The position numbers and the translations under genes were made by a program. Shown here piece by piece: positions 1-9,135 of a DNA stretch of 62,777 nucleotides. The DNA lies in assembly GCA_012727685.1 (NCBI GenBank), contig JAAYGO010000143.1:1-62777 (forward strand), in the 5' to 3' direction. Position 1 is the first letter of the stretch. Each line of letters starts with the position of its first letter. The stretch comes from Bacillota bacterium. GTDB lineage: Bacteria > Bacillota > Dethiobacteria > DTU022. The notes beneath the pieces are model-generated. The model saw only the letters and a program-made list of their open reading frames with translations, made no database searches and was not told the DNA's origin.

Positions 1-2
1 AT

Positions 3-224
3 ACTCCCCCGCGCGATTTTATCGTCCCGCAGGGGATCAGCAAGGTTTCCCTCTGCCCGGAATGCGGCTTGCGGCGCTCGTCCTGGAGCGATGAGCCGGA
101 AGAGTGGATCGAATATTTCATCGAAGGTACTGAGCCCGAAGATATGTGCACGCCGGACAGCTGTGACCACTGCCGGCCGGATCCATGGTGGCCCTGGCTG
201 CCGCGCAGGGCTGCTGCGCCTTAA
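3..224 (+). CDS. Penicillin-binding protein 1A-type, C-terminal tail (partial)
   Basis: Only the last 73 residues of this gene are in the window; it enters at the left edge in frame 3 and stops at TAA 222-224. The tail reads as the post-transpeptidase region of a class A penicillin-binding protein: a 'P-GI-KVS-C-CG' segment followed by 'EYFIEGTEPEDMC', as seen after the KTG region of Clostridia PBP1A proteins. No catalytic domain is visible here, so the glycosyltransferase and transpeptidase activities are inferred from family resemblance alone. The tail is rich in Cys, Trp and Pro. It converges with the minus-strand gene ending at 260, leaving 35 bp between them. Confidence 0.6.
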   Translation, partial: TPPRDFIVPQGISKVSLCPECGLRRSSWSDEPEEWIEYFIEGTEPEDMCTPDSCDHCRPDPWWPWLPRRAAAP

Positions 225-259
225 AGGGGGAAGCGACTATGGCATCGGCGAATCCCCTG

Positions 260-1219
260 TTACAGTGTCCCCAAAGAACGCTCCGCCGAGTCCCCCTCGG
301 AATCGTTCCCCTGCAGGGTTTCCAAGATCGCTGGCAAAATATCGGTTAGATCATGCAGCCGCGGCATGAGCCGATCTCGCCAGGCGGCAGAGCCGATCAG
401 CAAGGCAGGCACCGGGTTCGTGGTATGCTCCCGGTGCGCAAGATCCTCGAGGTTCCCATGATCGCTGGTAACGATCAGCAGCGTTTCAGCGGGATCCAGA
501 CTGCTGGTGAGGGCGCCAATGAAACGATCCAGTGTCTGCACCACCCGGGCTGCTTCCTCTATATCTCCCCGGTGGCCCGCCAGATCGCTCAAAAAATATT
601 CGAAAAGAGTAAAATCGTATTCCTTGCTGAGAGCGGCCAGGCGGCTCCCCGCTGTTTCCGGAGTAATTTGCGGCAACCCATATTCCATTTGGCTTAAAAG
701 CGTATGGTCTATATCCATGAAAAGGGCCTGCTTTTCCCTCAGGTCATCGAGGCTGCGAAAAGTCAAGCCGCCATAATAGGTGATCAGGGTTGAGCAAGAA
801 TAATTGTTCCCGGGAAGGCCTTGACGCAACAGGTCGAAAAAGTCAGGCCGGTAGGCATTGGCAAAAGCACAGCGATACCCCCTCCGCCTTAACCGGAGGA
901 AAATGCCGCTTTCGGCCAGGAGAGAGCGCAGCTCCTGATTCGGAAAGCCATTCAAATGGGTCCCAAGGAGCCGCGGCGCGTTTTGCCCGGTGAAGATTGA
1001 AGCCTGGCCGGTAGCGCTCTGGGGCAACCCCGCCACGCCGAGAACGGCATCGAGGGCAACCAGGGAAGCGCGGTCACCTCTATAACCAGCACTGGCCAGC
1101 ACCAGGGGACGGCCCTGGAGTAATTTTCGCAAGCACGGCGTCGGCTCGCTAAAAAAAGGGTTTTCCGCCTTTCTCTGCCCCAGGGCCACGCCGTCGATGA
1201 AAAACATCAACACACGCAA
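260..1219 (-). CDS. Alkaline-phosphatase-superfamily metalloenzyme (phosphoglycerate mutase-like)
   Basis: This 319-residue protein belongs to the alkaline phosphatase / cofactor-independent phosphoglycerate mutase superfamily. It has an N-terminal metal motif (FIDGVALG, residues about 7-14, then ENPF) and a central LPQSATGQ segment where the Thr is the likely nucleophile. Near the C-terminus is TSDHGNLEDL, the two-metal motif shared with iPGM and phosphopentomutase. It is much shorter than iPGM (about 510 aa) and lacks the inserted transferase domain, so mutase activity is unlikely and the substrate is unknown. The start is TTG at 1217-1219, preceded by AAAGGAG at good spacing. It is the last gene of the walR-led operon, 40 bp after htrA. 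Confidence 0.7.
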   Translation of the reverse strand: MRVLMFFIDGVALGQRKAENPFFSEPTPCLRKLLQGRPLVLASAGYRGDRASLVALDAVLGVAGLPQSATGQASIFTGQNAPRLLGTHLNGFPNQELRSLLAESGIFLRLRRRGYRCAFANAYRPDFFDLLRQGLPGNNYSCSTLITYYGGLTFRSLDDLREKQALFMDIDHTLLSQMEYGLPQITPETAGSRLAALSKEYDFTLFEYFLSDLAGHRGDIEEAARVVQTLDRFIGALTSSLDPAETLLIVTSDHGNLEDLAHREHTTNPVPALLIGSAAWRDRLMPRLHDLTDILPAILETLQGNDSEGDSAERSLGTL

Positions 1220-1259
1220 AATGACCGGCTCCTTTCTTTAATTAACCGGTGACAGCTGG

Positions 1260-2405
1260 CTACTGCTCCTGCATTTGACTCAGGCGCACTTTAAAAATAT
1301 GTTCCTTCCCATCCCGTAGAACCGATACTGAGATTTCATCTCCCGGATAATAACCCAGCAAAACGTCAAATAGCTGTGCCAGGTAGTGGATCTCCTTATC
1401 GTCAATGGCGATAATGACGTCCTCAGGCTTCAAGCCGGCCTGCTCGGCGGGGCTCCCGGAGAAAACTTCGCTAATATAAACACCCCGATCGGTCGGCTCA
1501 GCGGTAAAGTACCTCAGGTCCCCCACCCTTACTCCCATCTGCGGCCGCAAAACCCGACCGTAATTTTTTAGGTCTCCGGCAACCCGCTGCACGGTGTTGC
1601 TCGGTATGGAAAGGCCGATCCCTTCGATGCCTAATTGGGAAACCTTGGCGGAGTTGATCCCGATGACCTCGCCGCGCATGTTGACCAGCGGCCCTCCGCT
1701 ATTGCCGGGATTAATCACGGCATCCGTCTGGATAAAGGTGTAGGAATACTCGCTGTTCGGTATTTTTACCTGCCGCCCCACGGCACTGATAATCCCGGCG
1801 GTGACGGTCTGCTGGAAAAAACCGAGCGGATTGCCGAAAGCCAAAACCGATTCGCCCACATTGATGGCGGCCGAATTGCCCAGGGGAACTGTAGGGAGTC
1901 CCTTCTCTTCTATTTTCAACAAAGCCAGATCCGTGAGCACATCTTCGCCGACCAGCTTCGCATCGTAGTAGCGAGAACCGGGAAATATGACCCGGATCTG
2001 ATCGGCTCCGGCGATCACATGCTGATTGGTAATAATGTAACCATCCTCTGAGAGCACCACTCCAGACCCCGAACCTTGTTCTACCAAAGTGCGCTGCGCG
2101 AATCCACTCGCGTAAACATAGCGGCTTACACCTACAACAGCCGGCATCACCCGTTTAACCACCTCGATGGTGGCCAAATCCTGCTGGTGCGGCTGTGTTT
2201 TCCCAGGGGCGGGCTGATCAGCACCGGGCCTAAAGGGATCGGACGACTGTTCTTTGGGGAGAAGATCATCGGGGAGAACTTCATAATAAAGCAAGGCATA
2301 CATTAAAACCAGGCCGATCACTACGCCCAGAATAACGGCCAAGAGGAGCCCCGGGAAAAGCCGGCTGCGCCGCGGACTCCTGTAATAATCATTGTCCAGA
2401 TTCAT
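1260..2405 (-). CDS. htrA: HtrA/DegP-type membrane-anchored serine protease
   Basis: A trypsin-like envelope protease with one PDZ domain, 381 residues from the chosen ATG. A single N-terminal membrane segment (about residues 17-40) is followed by a Pro/Gln-rich linker. The protease domain carries the triad His129 (TNQHV), Asp159 (LTDLALLKI) and Ser236 (GNSGGPL), and the PDZ domain covers about residues 285-375. The family degrades or refolds damaged exported proteins at the outer face of the membrane. A longer reading frame opens at 2462, but it would overlap the upstream phosphatase gene. The ATG at 2405 has a GGAAGGA element upstream, although spaced rather far. In Bacillus an HtrA homologue (YycK/HtrC) also ends the walRK operon. 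Confidence 0.92.
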   Translation of the reverse strand: MNLDNDYYRSPRRSRLFPGLLLAVILGVVIGLVLMYALLYYEVLPDDLLPKEQSSDPFRPGADQPAPGKTQPHQQDLATIEVVKRVMPAVVGVSRYVYASGFAQRTLVEQGSGSGVVLSEDGYIITNQHVIAGADQIRVIFPGSRYYDAKLVGEDVLTDLALLKIEEKGLPTVPLGNSAAINVGESVLAFGNPLGFFQQTVTAGIISAVGRQVKIPNSEYSYTFIQTDAVINPGNSGGPLVNMRGEVIGINSAKVSQLGIEGIGLSIPSNTVQRVAGDLKNYGRVLRPQMGVRVGDLRYFTAEPTDRGVYISEVFSGSPAEQAGLKPEDVIIAIDDKEIHYLAQLFDVLLGYYPGDEISVSVLRDGKEHIFKVRLSQMQEQ

Positions 2406-2427
2406 GCAGACGACACCATCCTTCCCA

Positions 2428-3048
2428 CTATTTTTCACCAGACCGAAGATGACAGCGGTCATTAAAGAGTTCCAACCTGTATTCCCGGCGTTCCTCCTCG
2501 CAACTGATCATGGAAAGGGAAGCGGGAGCCGGTGCAAAAGGCCAAAACTGATCGGCTGAAAGCCCCAGGCTGCAAGCTAGTAGTGCGTTTATAAAGCGCC
2601 CGTGGCTAACCAGCACAACCCGCCGCCTGTGAGCAAAACGGCGTGAGAGCAAGCGCAGTACCAATCCAGCCCGGGCGAGCAGCCTTTTTTTGCTCTCCCC
2701 GCCAAAGAACTCGGCGCTGATCTGCGCAGCTTCTGCTGCCCGGAGGCTGGGATAAATGGTATAAATCTCTTCGAGGGTCTTTCCCTCCGCGACTCCCCAG
2801 GAACATTCTCGCAATAACGGCAGCGGCCGCACAACCAGTCCTGTGGCCCGGGCTATGATCTGGGCAGTCTCCCAGGCGCGCTGCAAATCGCTGCTTAAAA
2901 GGAGATCCGGCGCCAAGCTTTTCACCCGCTCGGCTAAAAGCCTCGCTTCGCGGCGCCCCTGGGGGGAAAGGGGGTAGTCGAGACGCCCCTGGAAACGGCG
3001 CTCCCGATTGGCGGCAGTGGTTCCGTGGCGGATCAGCCAGATCTGCAT
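2428..3048 (-). CDS. Histidine phosphatase family protein (PhoE/CobC-like)
   Basis: This 206-residue protein is a branch-1 histidine phosphatase. The phosphohistidine motif RHG lies at residues 7-9 (His8 nucleophile), a proton-donor Glu81 sits in LRECSWGVAEG, and the second catalytic His149 is in LVSHGRF. Such proteins include alpha-ribazole phosphatase, PhoE and broad phosphatases, and the sequence alone does not separate them. No cobalamin genes are nearby, so CobC activity is not supported. The ATG lies one base after the murA stop codon, implying translational coupling inside the wal operon. The original role may concern a phosphorylated wall or sugar metabolite, but that is only inference from position. 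Confidence 0.85.
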   Translation of the reverse strand: MQIWLIRHGTTAANRERRFQGRLDYPLSPQGRREARLLAERVKSLAPDLLLSSDLQRAWETAQIIARATGLVVRPLPLLRECSWGVAEGKTLEEIYTIYPSLRAAEAAQISAEFFGGESKKRLLARAGLVLRLLSRRFAHRRRVVLVSHGRFINALLACSLGLSADQFWPFAPAPASLSMISCEEERREYRLELFNDRCHLRSGEK

Positions 3049-3049
3049 T

Positions 3050-4339
3050 CTAGACCGGTTTGCGGGAACGGGCCCTGTAGTGATCGCGGCGCTCCCGTCT
3101 AATTAATCCGCCCAGGCCGGCCAGTTTCTCTTCCAGGTGATCATAGCCGCGGTAAATGTGCTCCACGTCGCTTAAAACGGTTTCGCCTTGGGCCGCCAAT
3201 CCGGCTAACATCAAGGCGGCACCCGCCCGCAGATCGGTGGCTGTCACAGGAGCGCCTGACAGCGGTTCCCCACCCTCAATGATGGCGGTCCGTCCTTCCA
3301 CCTTGATCCTGGCACCCATCCGCTTTAATTCATCAACATGGCGGAAACGGCCGTCAAAAACATTTTCCGTGATCACGCTGGTCCCCCGGGCTGCGGTAAG
3401 CAAAACCATCATCAAGGGCTGCAGATCGGTCGGAAAACCCGGATAGGGGAAGGTTTTTAAATCTACAGGTTCAAGCTCGCCCATCCCCCTGACCCTGATC
3501 CGCTCCGGCTCCACTTCCACATCAACGCCGACCTCTCTCAACTTGGCGAGTACCGCTTCAAGATGCTTGGGAATCACTTCGTCGATCACAACGTCCCCAC
3601 CAGTAATCGCTGCAGCCAGCATGAAGGTCCCCGCCTCGATCCGGTCCGGAATCACCACATGTTCGGCTCCCCCCAGTTCGCTTACTCCTGTGATGCGGAT
3701 TACATCGGTTCCGGCACCTTTGATCGAAGCGCCCATGGCGTTTAAAAAATTGGCCAAATCTACAATTTCAGGCTCTTTGGCTACGTTCTCCAGCACCGTT
3801 TTGCCTTCCGCCATTACCGCAGCCAGCATTAAATTCACGGTGGCGCCAACGCTGACTACATCAAGGTAGATATGGGCGCCCCGCAGCCTGTTGGCTGACA
3901 GACTAATCAAGCCGCGCTCGATTTCAATGTTTGCACCCATGGCGGCAAAGCCCTTCAGATGTTGATCTATCGGCCGGGGCCCCAGATCGCAACCGCCGGG
4001 AATCGGCACCTCTGCCCGGCCGTAGCGGGCCAGGAGGCTGCCCATGAGATAATAAGACGCCCGCATCTTTTTGACCAGGTCGTAAGGAGGGGTATAACCT
4101 CTTAACATGGAGGGGCGAAATTCAATACTATTGGCACCGCGCCGCCGGATCGGCACCCCAAGGTCTTCAAGAATGCTGACCATGGTATGCACATCGGTTA
4201 TGTCGGGAAGATTGTGCAGAGTAAGCTTGTCTTGCGACAACACCACTGCTGGCAAAACAGCAACCGCCGCATTCTTTGAACCGCTCACTTTGACTTTCCC
4301 TGATAACCTTTGGCCGCCTCTGATAATCAGTTTATCCAT
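3050..4339 (-). CDS. murA: UDP-N-acetylglucosamine 1-carboxyvinyltransferase
   Basis: MurA transfers the enolpyruvyl group of PEP to UDP-GlcNAc, the first committed step of peptidoglycan synthesis in the cytoplasm. The 429-residue length is typical. Visible hallmarks are Lys22 in the N-terminal SGSKNAAV segment, Arg93 (MRAS) and the PEP-binding catalytic Cys117 in IPGGCDLGPRPIDQH. The Cys, rather than the Asp found in fosfomycin-resistant enzymes, predicts fosfomycin sensitivity of this copy. Many Bacillota carry two MurA paralogues; this one is embedded in the walRK operon between yycI and a histidine phosphatase gene. That placement would tie precursor synthesis to WalR control. Confidence 0.96.
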   Translation of the reverse strand: MDKLIIRGGQRLSGKVKVSGSKNAAVAVLPAVVLSQDKLTLHNLPDITDVHTMVSILEDLGVPIRRRGANSIEFRPSMLRGYTPPYDLVKKMRASYYLMGSLLARYGRAEVPIPGGCDLGPRPIDQHLKGFAAMGANIEIERGLISLSANRLRGAHIYLDVVSVGATVNLMLAAVMAEGKTVLENVAKEPEIVDLANFLNAMGASIKGAGTDVIRITGVSELGGAEHVVIPDRIEAGTFMLAAAITGGDVVIDEVIPKHLEAVLAKLREVGVDVEVEPERIRVRGMGELEPVDLKTFPYPGFPTDLQPLMMVLLTAARGTSVITENVFDGRFRHVDELKRMGARIKVEGRTAIIEGGEPLSGAPVTATDLRAGAALMLAGLAAQGETVLSDVEHIYRGYDHLEEKLAGLGGLIRRERRDHYRARSRKPV

Positions 4340-4363
4340 TTCTCAAGCCGCCTTACTTTAAAA

Positions 4364-5242
4364 TTAATCCTTTTTTTGATCCATTTCCAAAATACCGGTA
4401 AAGGCGTTAACATAGAAGGCGGTGTTGTCGTCTGTCAGAAAACGCCATACCGGTGGAACTTCCCACTTTTCAGCATCGTATTCCAGACTAAAATAACCGA
4501 GCTCGGCCTTAATAATTCGGCGCCGGCGCGGGCTCTTTTCCAGGCCTTCGGCAAGGGCGTGCAAAGCCTCGGTAACGGGGATCACCACCATTTCTTGATC
4601 CTGGTCTTCCGCTTGCACCGACGGATCCAGCAGATATAGTTCTACCGCTTCGATCCGGTTGGCGGAGACAAACACGGTTAAATAGCCGGAAAACAGAGGT
4701 TTGTTATCATAGACTTGATAATAATGGATGATCAGGCTGCGGTCAAGCACTTCCATATAGTCAAAACGCACTGCTTCCAGGTTGAAACCGTTTTGACGCA
4801 GCGCCGCTTCGACCCGGCGTAAAAGGTCTTCTTCGGCCGGCCTGGCGGCCTTGTTCGGTATCGCCAGGCCGTTTTTATATACCAACTCCACCAGGCCGGT
4901 GGGGTAAATGCTCAACTCCGCTTCCTTCCCCAGGTAAACCGTGACTCCACCGTGATAAGCGGTACGGGTCCACTCCTTCTCCCATCTGTTAACAAGGTCC
5001 TTCTGCATAGCCCGGTGCGGTGACACGGTAATAAAGGCACTTTTTTGCGCCCAGAGCGGGAGAGAGGTGTGCAAATAATAGTTTTTCTCGGCAAGGTGCT
5101 CTTCTGCCTCTTGTAAATCGGTTGCTGAGACCACTTTCAAGGGCAGTCGATCCGCTTCTTGTGCGAGCAGGTGGTATCCCAGGAAGATGTTCAACCCTAA
5201 AAAGGCAATAATCAGGATTGTTTTCGCTCGATCAAGGTTCAC
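4364..5242 (-). CDS. yycI: WalK regulatory membrane protein YycI
   Basis: A 292-residue protein with one N-terminal membrane segment (about residues 6-26) and an extracytoplasmic domain of alternating strands, matching the YycI family. In Bacillus subtilis YycI and YycH bind the WalK membrane domain and adjust its kinase activity. The call rests on the N-terminal pattern (MNLDRAKTILIIAFLGLNIF), the C-terminal YycI-like strand repeats, and its position directly after yycH. Its ATG overlaps the yycH stop by 4 bases (ATGA), indicating translational coupling. Sequence conservation in this family is low, so operon position is a large part of the evidence. Confidence 0.85.
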   Translation of the reverse strand: MNLDRAKTILIIAFLGLNIFLGYHLLAQEADRLPLKVVSATDLQEAEEHLAEKNYYLHTSLPLWAQKSAFITVSPHRAMQKDLVNRWEKEWTRTAYHGGVTVYLGKEAELSIYPTGLVELVYKNGLAIPNKAARPAEEDLLRRVEAALRQNGFNLEAVRFDYMEVLDRSLIIHYYQVYDNKPLFSGYLTVFVSANRIEAVELYLLDPSVQAEDQDQEMVVIPVTEALHALAEGLEKSPRRRRIIKAELGYFSLEYDAEKWEVPPVWRFLTDDNTAFYVNAFTGILEMDQKKD

Positions 5243-6576
5243 GAATGCACCTCTTCCAGTAAAGTTAACCCTGCAGCTTTAAAAACGTATTCGTTGCCGT
5301 CCAGCCGGATAACCCAAACCGGGAAAGCATACAGCTGGTCCGCTTCTCCGGTGACAACGGCATAAGCCAATGCAAATTCTTCTAAAGCAAGGGGCTCTTT
5401 AATCCCGGCTTCCTGCTCCTGGTAGAGATTGAGGGCAGCCAAAAGGGCTTCCTGGTAACTATTCACCGGAGCGGGGGGGCTCGCTTCGCCCAGCGTTTTA
5501 TAATACTCCCGTCTATACTTAACCAGACCGCCGTCGTTAAAATAAAGGGTAGCGGCATGGTCCGTAAACGGGAAGCCGTCATAATAAGAGTCCCAGCAAG
5601 CATAGTAAACCATGTGTTGGCGGTTTGCCTCCCGGATCAGGGAGAGGTTCTCCAGCCTGAGCGCTTCCGGCCAGCCCCCGTGCCAACTGAGCAATCTGCC
5701 GGCGGTATTTAAAGCTGTCGCATAGTCGGCCGTAGCCCGTTCCTGCTCTCTCAAGGGGAATGAAAAGTCTAATCCCTCCCTAATCCGCAGCCCTTTTTCG
5801 CCGTCGGTATAAATCAACGCGCCGTCCCTTTCTCTGATCTCCCGGACCAGACGGCGATCAAAGAAAAAGGTGTCCAAAAGCGTTTCCATGTCCAGCTCCT
5901 CGGGACGGACAGTGAGAACGCTTAATGAAAGCCCCGGCTCAGGCACGATGAATTCATCGGCCAGGGAGAACTGCAATCCGGTCAACTCGCGCAGCTCCTC
6001 CTGGTCCAGGCGATGGCAAGGCGTCACATCATCCAGAGGAAGCTCAGCCGCCAGCCGTGCAAGCTCCTGGCCTTGCCACTGGTCGAGGGATAAAGCGGCC
6101 TCTAGGGCGCCGGCAGCCTCTTTCAGGATCGCCGCCGCTTCTGTTTCACCCGCTCGAAATTCTATCTCAGACAACTGAGCAGGAGGGGCTCCCGGCAGCC
6201 AGGGCATTCCTTCCCCAATCGGAAGCAGCGGGCGAAAAGACAGCGTCATCCGGAAATGGCTCTCTTCAAGCGGCAGGAATTCATCCTGCGAATTGGGATA
6301 AGTAAGTTCGCTTAAAAGGGCGGCAACCCCGTTCCAGAGCTGCTCATAAGGGGCGCTGCCCGGCCCAAAATGGTATAAAGTGTCACCCTGCTGAAAGCAG
6401 ATCCACCGCGGAGCGACAATTTCAGAGAGGGGGCGGGGTTCTTCAAGCTGCACCGGCTCCAACCGATACTCGGCCACCTCTTCCAAATGCCGCGGCCCAA
6501 ACCAGAGCCGGTAAGTCATATAGAGGCTTGACAGGACAAGAAGGAAGAGAAAGACGCTTTTCAGACGTTCCCTCAA
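5239..6576 (-). CDS. yycH: WalK regulatory membrane protein YycH
   Basis: This 445-residue protein has a single N-terminal transmembrane helix (about residues 7-25) and a large extracytoplasmic domain, as expected for YycH. With YycI it forms a membrane complex with the WalK kinase and modulates the essential WalRK signal. The TTG start at 6574-6576 follows an AAGGAGGA element. It sits 3 bp after the walK stop and overlaps yycI by 4 bases. Length agrees with the family (about 440-455 aa). No enzymatic motif is visible. Confidence 0.87.
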   Translation of the reverse strand: MRERLKSVFLFLLVLSSLYMTYRLWFGPRHLEEVAEYRLEPVQLEEPRPLSEIVAPRWICFQQGDTLYHFGPGSAPYEQLWNGVAALLSELTYPNSQDEFLPLEESHFRMTLSFRPLLPIGEGMPWLPGAPPAQLSEIEFRAGETEAAAILKEAAGALEAALSLDQWQGQELARLAAELPLDDVTPCHRLDQEELRELTGLQFSLADEFIVPEPGLSLSVLTVRPEELDMETLLDTFFFDRRLVREIRERDGALIYTDGEKGLRIREGLDFSFPLREQERATADYATALNTAGRLLSWHGGWPEALRLENLSLIREANRQHMVYYACWDSYYDGFPFTDHAATLYFNDGGLVKYRREYYKTLGEASPPAPVNSYQEALLAALNLYQEQEAGIKEPLALEEFALAYAVVTGEADQLYAFPVWVIRLDGNEYVFKAAGLTLLEEVHS

Positions 6577-6579
6577 TCT

Positions 6580-8382
6580 TTACAAGTCCTCCTTCACCGG
6601 GAACCGGGGCAAGGTAAAAAAGACCTTCGTCCCTTCCCCCGGTTTGCTTTCGATCCAGATGCTTCCGCCGTGGGCCTCTACTACCTTGCGGGCGATGGGT
6701 AAGCCCAGGCCGGTGCCTCCATAATCCCGGCTGCGCATCTTTTCCACCCGGTAAAAACGTTCGAAGATCCTTGGCAGATCTTCCGGGGGAATGCCGACCC
6801 CGCTGTCGGCGATGACCACTTTTACCATATCTGGGCCGGGAGTGGCGCTGATTTCAATTTTTCCCTCCGGCGGCGTATATTTAACCGCATTGTTAATGAT
6901 ATTCCAAAAGACCTGCATGATTTTATCGCGATCCACATAAGCTGAAAACCCCGGTGGAATGGAGACGCTGATCGCCGGCAAGCTGTTGAGCGCCTTTTGC
7001 CGGGAGCGCTCCACCACCTCTTCCGCAAGGGACTTCAACTCTACCTCTGTCTTGTGCCATTCCACCTGGCTGTAGTCCAGTTGGGACAAAGCAAGCAGGT
7101 CTTTAACCAGGCTAACCATGCGATCCGTTTCCTGCTCCACTACTTTTAAAAAACGATCCCGCACTGCAGCATCTTCGCTCGCCCCGTCCAAAAGAGTATC
7201 CACGTAACTTTTAATCGTTGCCAGGGGGGTGCGCAGCTCATGGGAGACATCGGCCACAAACTCCTGCTGGCGCCGGGCCAGTTCCCTTTCCCCGGTCACG
7301 TCGTGGAGCACCATTAACGTTCCATCCAACCTTCCGTGTTCAACCTTGAAAAAGGCAAGTTTCACCTGCAGGGTGCAGGCGGGGTCTTCACGGGAGAGCT
7401 CCATAGTGAGCGGCTTTTTATGGCGAATGAAATCGCGCAGCGCCTCTGCGCCAACCAGCTCTCTGAGCAGGTGAAAACCGGATTCTCCCCGCGCGGGGCC
7501 TTGCATCTGCAAAGTATTTAACAGCTCCACTGCCGCCGGGTTAATATGAATCAAGTGCCCTCTGCCGTCGAGGGCAATCACCCCATCGCTCATATTGTTA
7601 ATGATCGCTTCCACTTTGCTCTTTTCAGAGGAGATCTCGTTTATGTTTTGGCTGAGCCGGTCCGCCAGGTAGTTGAAGGTATGGCCCAGTTGGCCGATTT
7701 CATCGGAAGCCCGGACTTTAATCTTTTGGGAAAAATCTCCTTTGGCCATCAGCGCTGCCTGCGTGGTTACCTCCCGAATCGGCGCGGTGATCGTCCCGGT
7801 CAAAATAATCCCCAGCAGAATACTAATCGCCAGGGCTACGGCAGCGCCGGTGAGCAGGATCACCTTGATTTCGTGCAAAGTGGCGTCAACCTGGCGCAGC
7901 GATCCGCTTAAGTAAATAACCCCCAGGGTTGTTCTTTCGTCCTTCACTGGAAATGCATAATAATAGCGCCTTTCCCGGTGCACAGGGTCATAGCGGATGG
8001 TATTGTCAATTTGGCCGGTCAGCGCTTTCGTAATTTCATCCTGAATCAGGCGCTGGCCGACCAGCGATTGATCAACCGATGAGGCAATAACATGGGCCTG
8101 GCGGTTCAGAACAACGATTTCCAATTCGTGTAAGCCGCTGAATTCCTTCACCAGATGGGCAATATCGTCGGAATCTTCCAGAGGGGGCGCCAGGGCGGCG
8201 AGCAGGCGCGCCTGTGTATCGAGGCCGTTTTTATAGTTGATCAAGTAATAGCGCTCCAGGGATTGGACCAGGTAAACGCTGACCAACTGCAGCGAGAATA
8301 GAATAAGAAGGGAATAAATCAGGATGATCTTCCACTGCAGGCTTTTAAAGGGATTCCCTTCGCTTGAAATAATAGCCGACAC
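6580..8382 (-). CDS. walK: Cell-wall homeostasis sensor histidine kinase WalK
   Basis: A 600-residue sensor kinase. Domain order: TM1 (about 17-40), an extracytoplasmic Cache-like sensor (about 45-172), TM2 (about 173-196), HAMP (197-250), PAS (about 255-365), HisKA with His381 in SHELRTPL, and HATPase. The ATPase has its N-box at Asn493/Asn497, G1 DSGVGIP and G2 GGTGLGLP. This is the WalK/VicK architecture, which phosphorylates WalR to control autolysins and wall synthesis. The assigned start is GTG at 8380-8382, inside the end of walR (38-bp overlap); no later ATG/GTG/TTG precedes TM1. The ribosome site (AAAAGGG) abuts the GTG, so the exact start is uncertain. Confidence 0.95.
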   Translation of the reverse strand: MSAIISSEGNPFKSLQWKIILIYSLLILFSLQLVSVYLVQSLERYYLINYKNGLDTQARLLAALAPPLEDSDDIAHLVKEFSGLHELEIVVLNRQAHVIASSVDQSLVGQRLIQDEITKALTGQIDNTIRYDPVHRERRYYYAFPVKDERTTLGVIYLSGSLRQVDATLHEIKVILLTGAAVALAISILLGIILTGTITAPIREVTTQAALMAKGDFSQKIKVRASDEIGQLGHTFNYLADRLSQNINEISSEKSKVEAIINNMSDGVIALDGRGHLIHINPAAVELLNTLQMQGPARGESGFHLLRELVGAEALRDFIRHKKPLTMELSREDPACTLQVKLAFFKVEHGRLDGTLMVLHDVTGERELARRQQEFVADVSHELRTPLATIKSYVDTLLDGASEDAAVRDRFLKVVEQETDRMVSLVKDLLALSQLDYSQVEWHKTEVELKSLAEEVVERSRQKALNSLPAISVSIPPGFSAYVDRDKIMQVFWNIINNAVKYTPPEGKIEISATPGPDMVKVVIADSGVGIPPEDLPRIFERFYRVEKMRSRDYGGTGLGLPIARKVVEAHGGSIWIESKPGEGTKVFFTLPRFPVKEDL

Positions 8383-9049
8383 CCCTTTTGGTGTGGAGAT
8401 ACTCCGGCTGAGCCGGATTGGGCTCCAACTTTTCTCTCAAACGGCGCACGGTAACATCAACGGTTCGTTCATCACCGATATAATCATAGCCCCAAACCCG
8501 GTTAAGAAGCTGCTGCCTGGTAAAAACATGGCCGGGACGCTGCATCATCTCCGCCAGCAGCATAAACTCACGGTGTGTCAGCTCCACCGGATTGCCGCGC
8601 CGAAAAACTGCAACCTGGTCAAGGTCCAATACCAGATCGCCGTGCACGATCCGCCTGGGGGCACTTTCCTCCCCTCCCGGCTTTCTCCCGGCTCTTCTCA
8701 AGATGGCCTTAACCCTGGCCGTTACCTCCCTGGCACTAAAAGGTTTGGTGACATAGTCATCGGCCCCCAGCTCCAATCCTAAAACTTTATCCAGCTCGGT
8801 CTCCCTGGCTGTAAGCATGATAATAGGTATATCTTTATGGGCCCTGATTTCTCTGCAAACCGTAAAACCATCTTTCTTCGGCATCATGATATCGAGTATA
8901 ATTAGAGCAGGCTCCTCTTGTTCGACCAGGCGCAACGCCTCTTCCCCGTCATAGGCGAGGATGACAGAGTATCCTTCCTTCTCCAAATTGTATTTTAAGA
9001 TTTCCGCGATCGGCCGTTCATCGTCAACCACCAGAATTTTTTGTTTCAA
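8345..9049 (-). CDS. walR: Cell-wall homeostasis response regulator WalR
   Basis: A 234-residue OmpR/PhoB-family regulator. The receiver domain carries the acidic pair (DD at 9-10), the phospho-acceptor Asp53 in LDIMMP, Thr80 and Lys102. The C-terminal winged helix includes the RTVDVTVRRLREKLE recognition region. It partners with WalK encoded next and is orthologous by operon order to the essential B. subtilis WalR. Translation starts at TTG 9047-9049, behind a GGGAGGGGG element; a nearby ATG is out of frame. It is the first gene of the eight-gene operon running to 260. Confidence 0.95.
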   Translation of the reverse strand: MKQKILVVDDERPIAEILKYNLEKEGYSVILAYDGEEALRLVEQEEPALIILDIMMPKKDGFTVCREIRAHKDIPIIMLTARETELDKVLGLELGADDYVTKPFSAREVTARVKAILRRAGRKPGGEESAPRRIVHGDLVLDLDQVAVFRRGNPVELTHREFMLLAEMMQRPGHVFTRQQLLNRVWGYDYIGDERTVDVTVRRLREKLEPNPAQPEYLHTKRGVGYYFKRRESL

Positions 9050-9135
9050 TTATGGCATGCCCCCTCCCGCCCGTGTTCAGATCCTTATTTCGCTGTTTCG
9101 ATCTTTATCCCCTGCCTGAAAATAAACATGAAAAA

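Noticed and set aside
91..369. Plus-strand open frame of 92 codons at the left edge
   Set aside because: It overlaps the PBP tail in another frame and the antisense of the phosphatase-like gene, and it has no ribosome site or family resemblance.
2428..2462. Upstream extension of htrA to 2462
   Set aside because: It would overlap the histidine phosphatase gene, and the added residues are not family-like.
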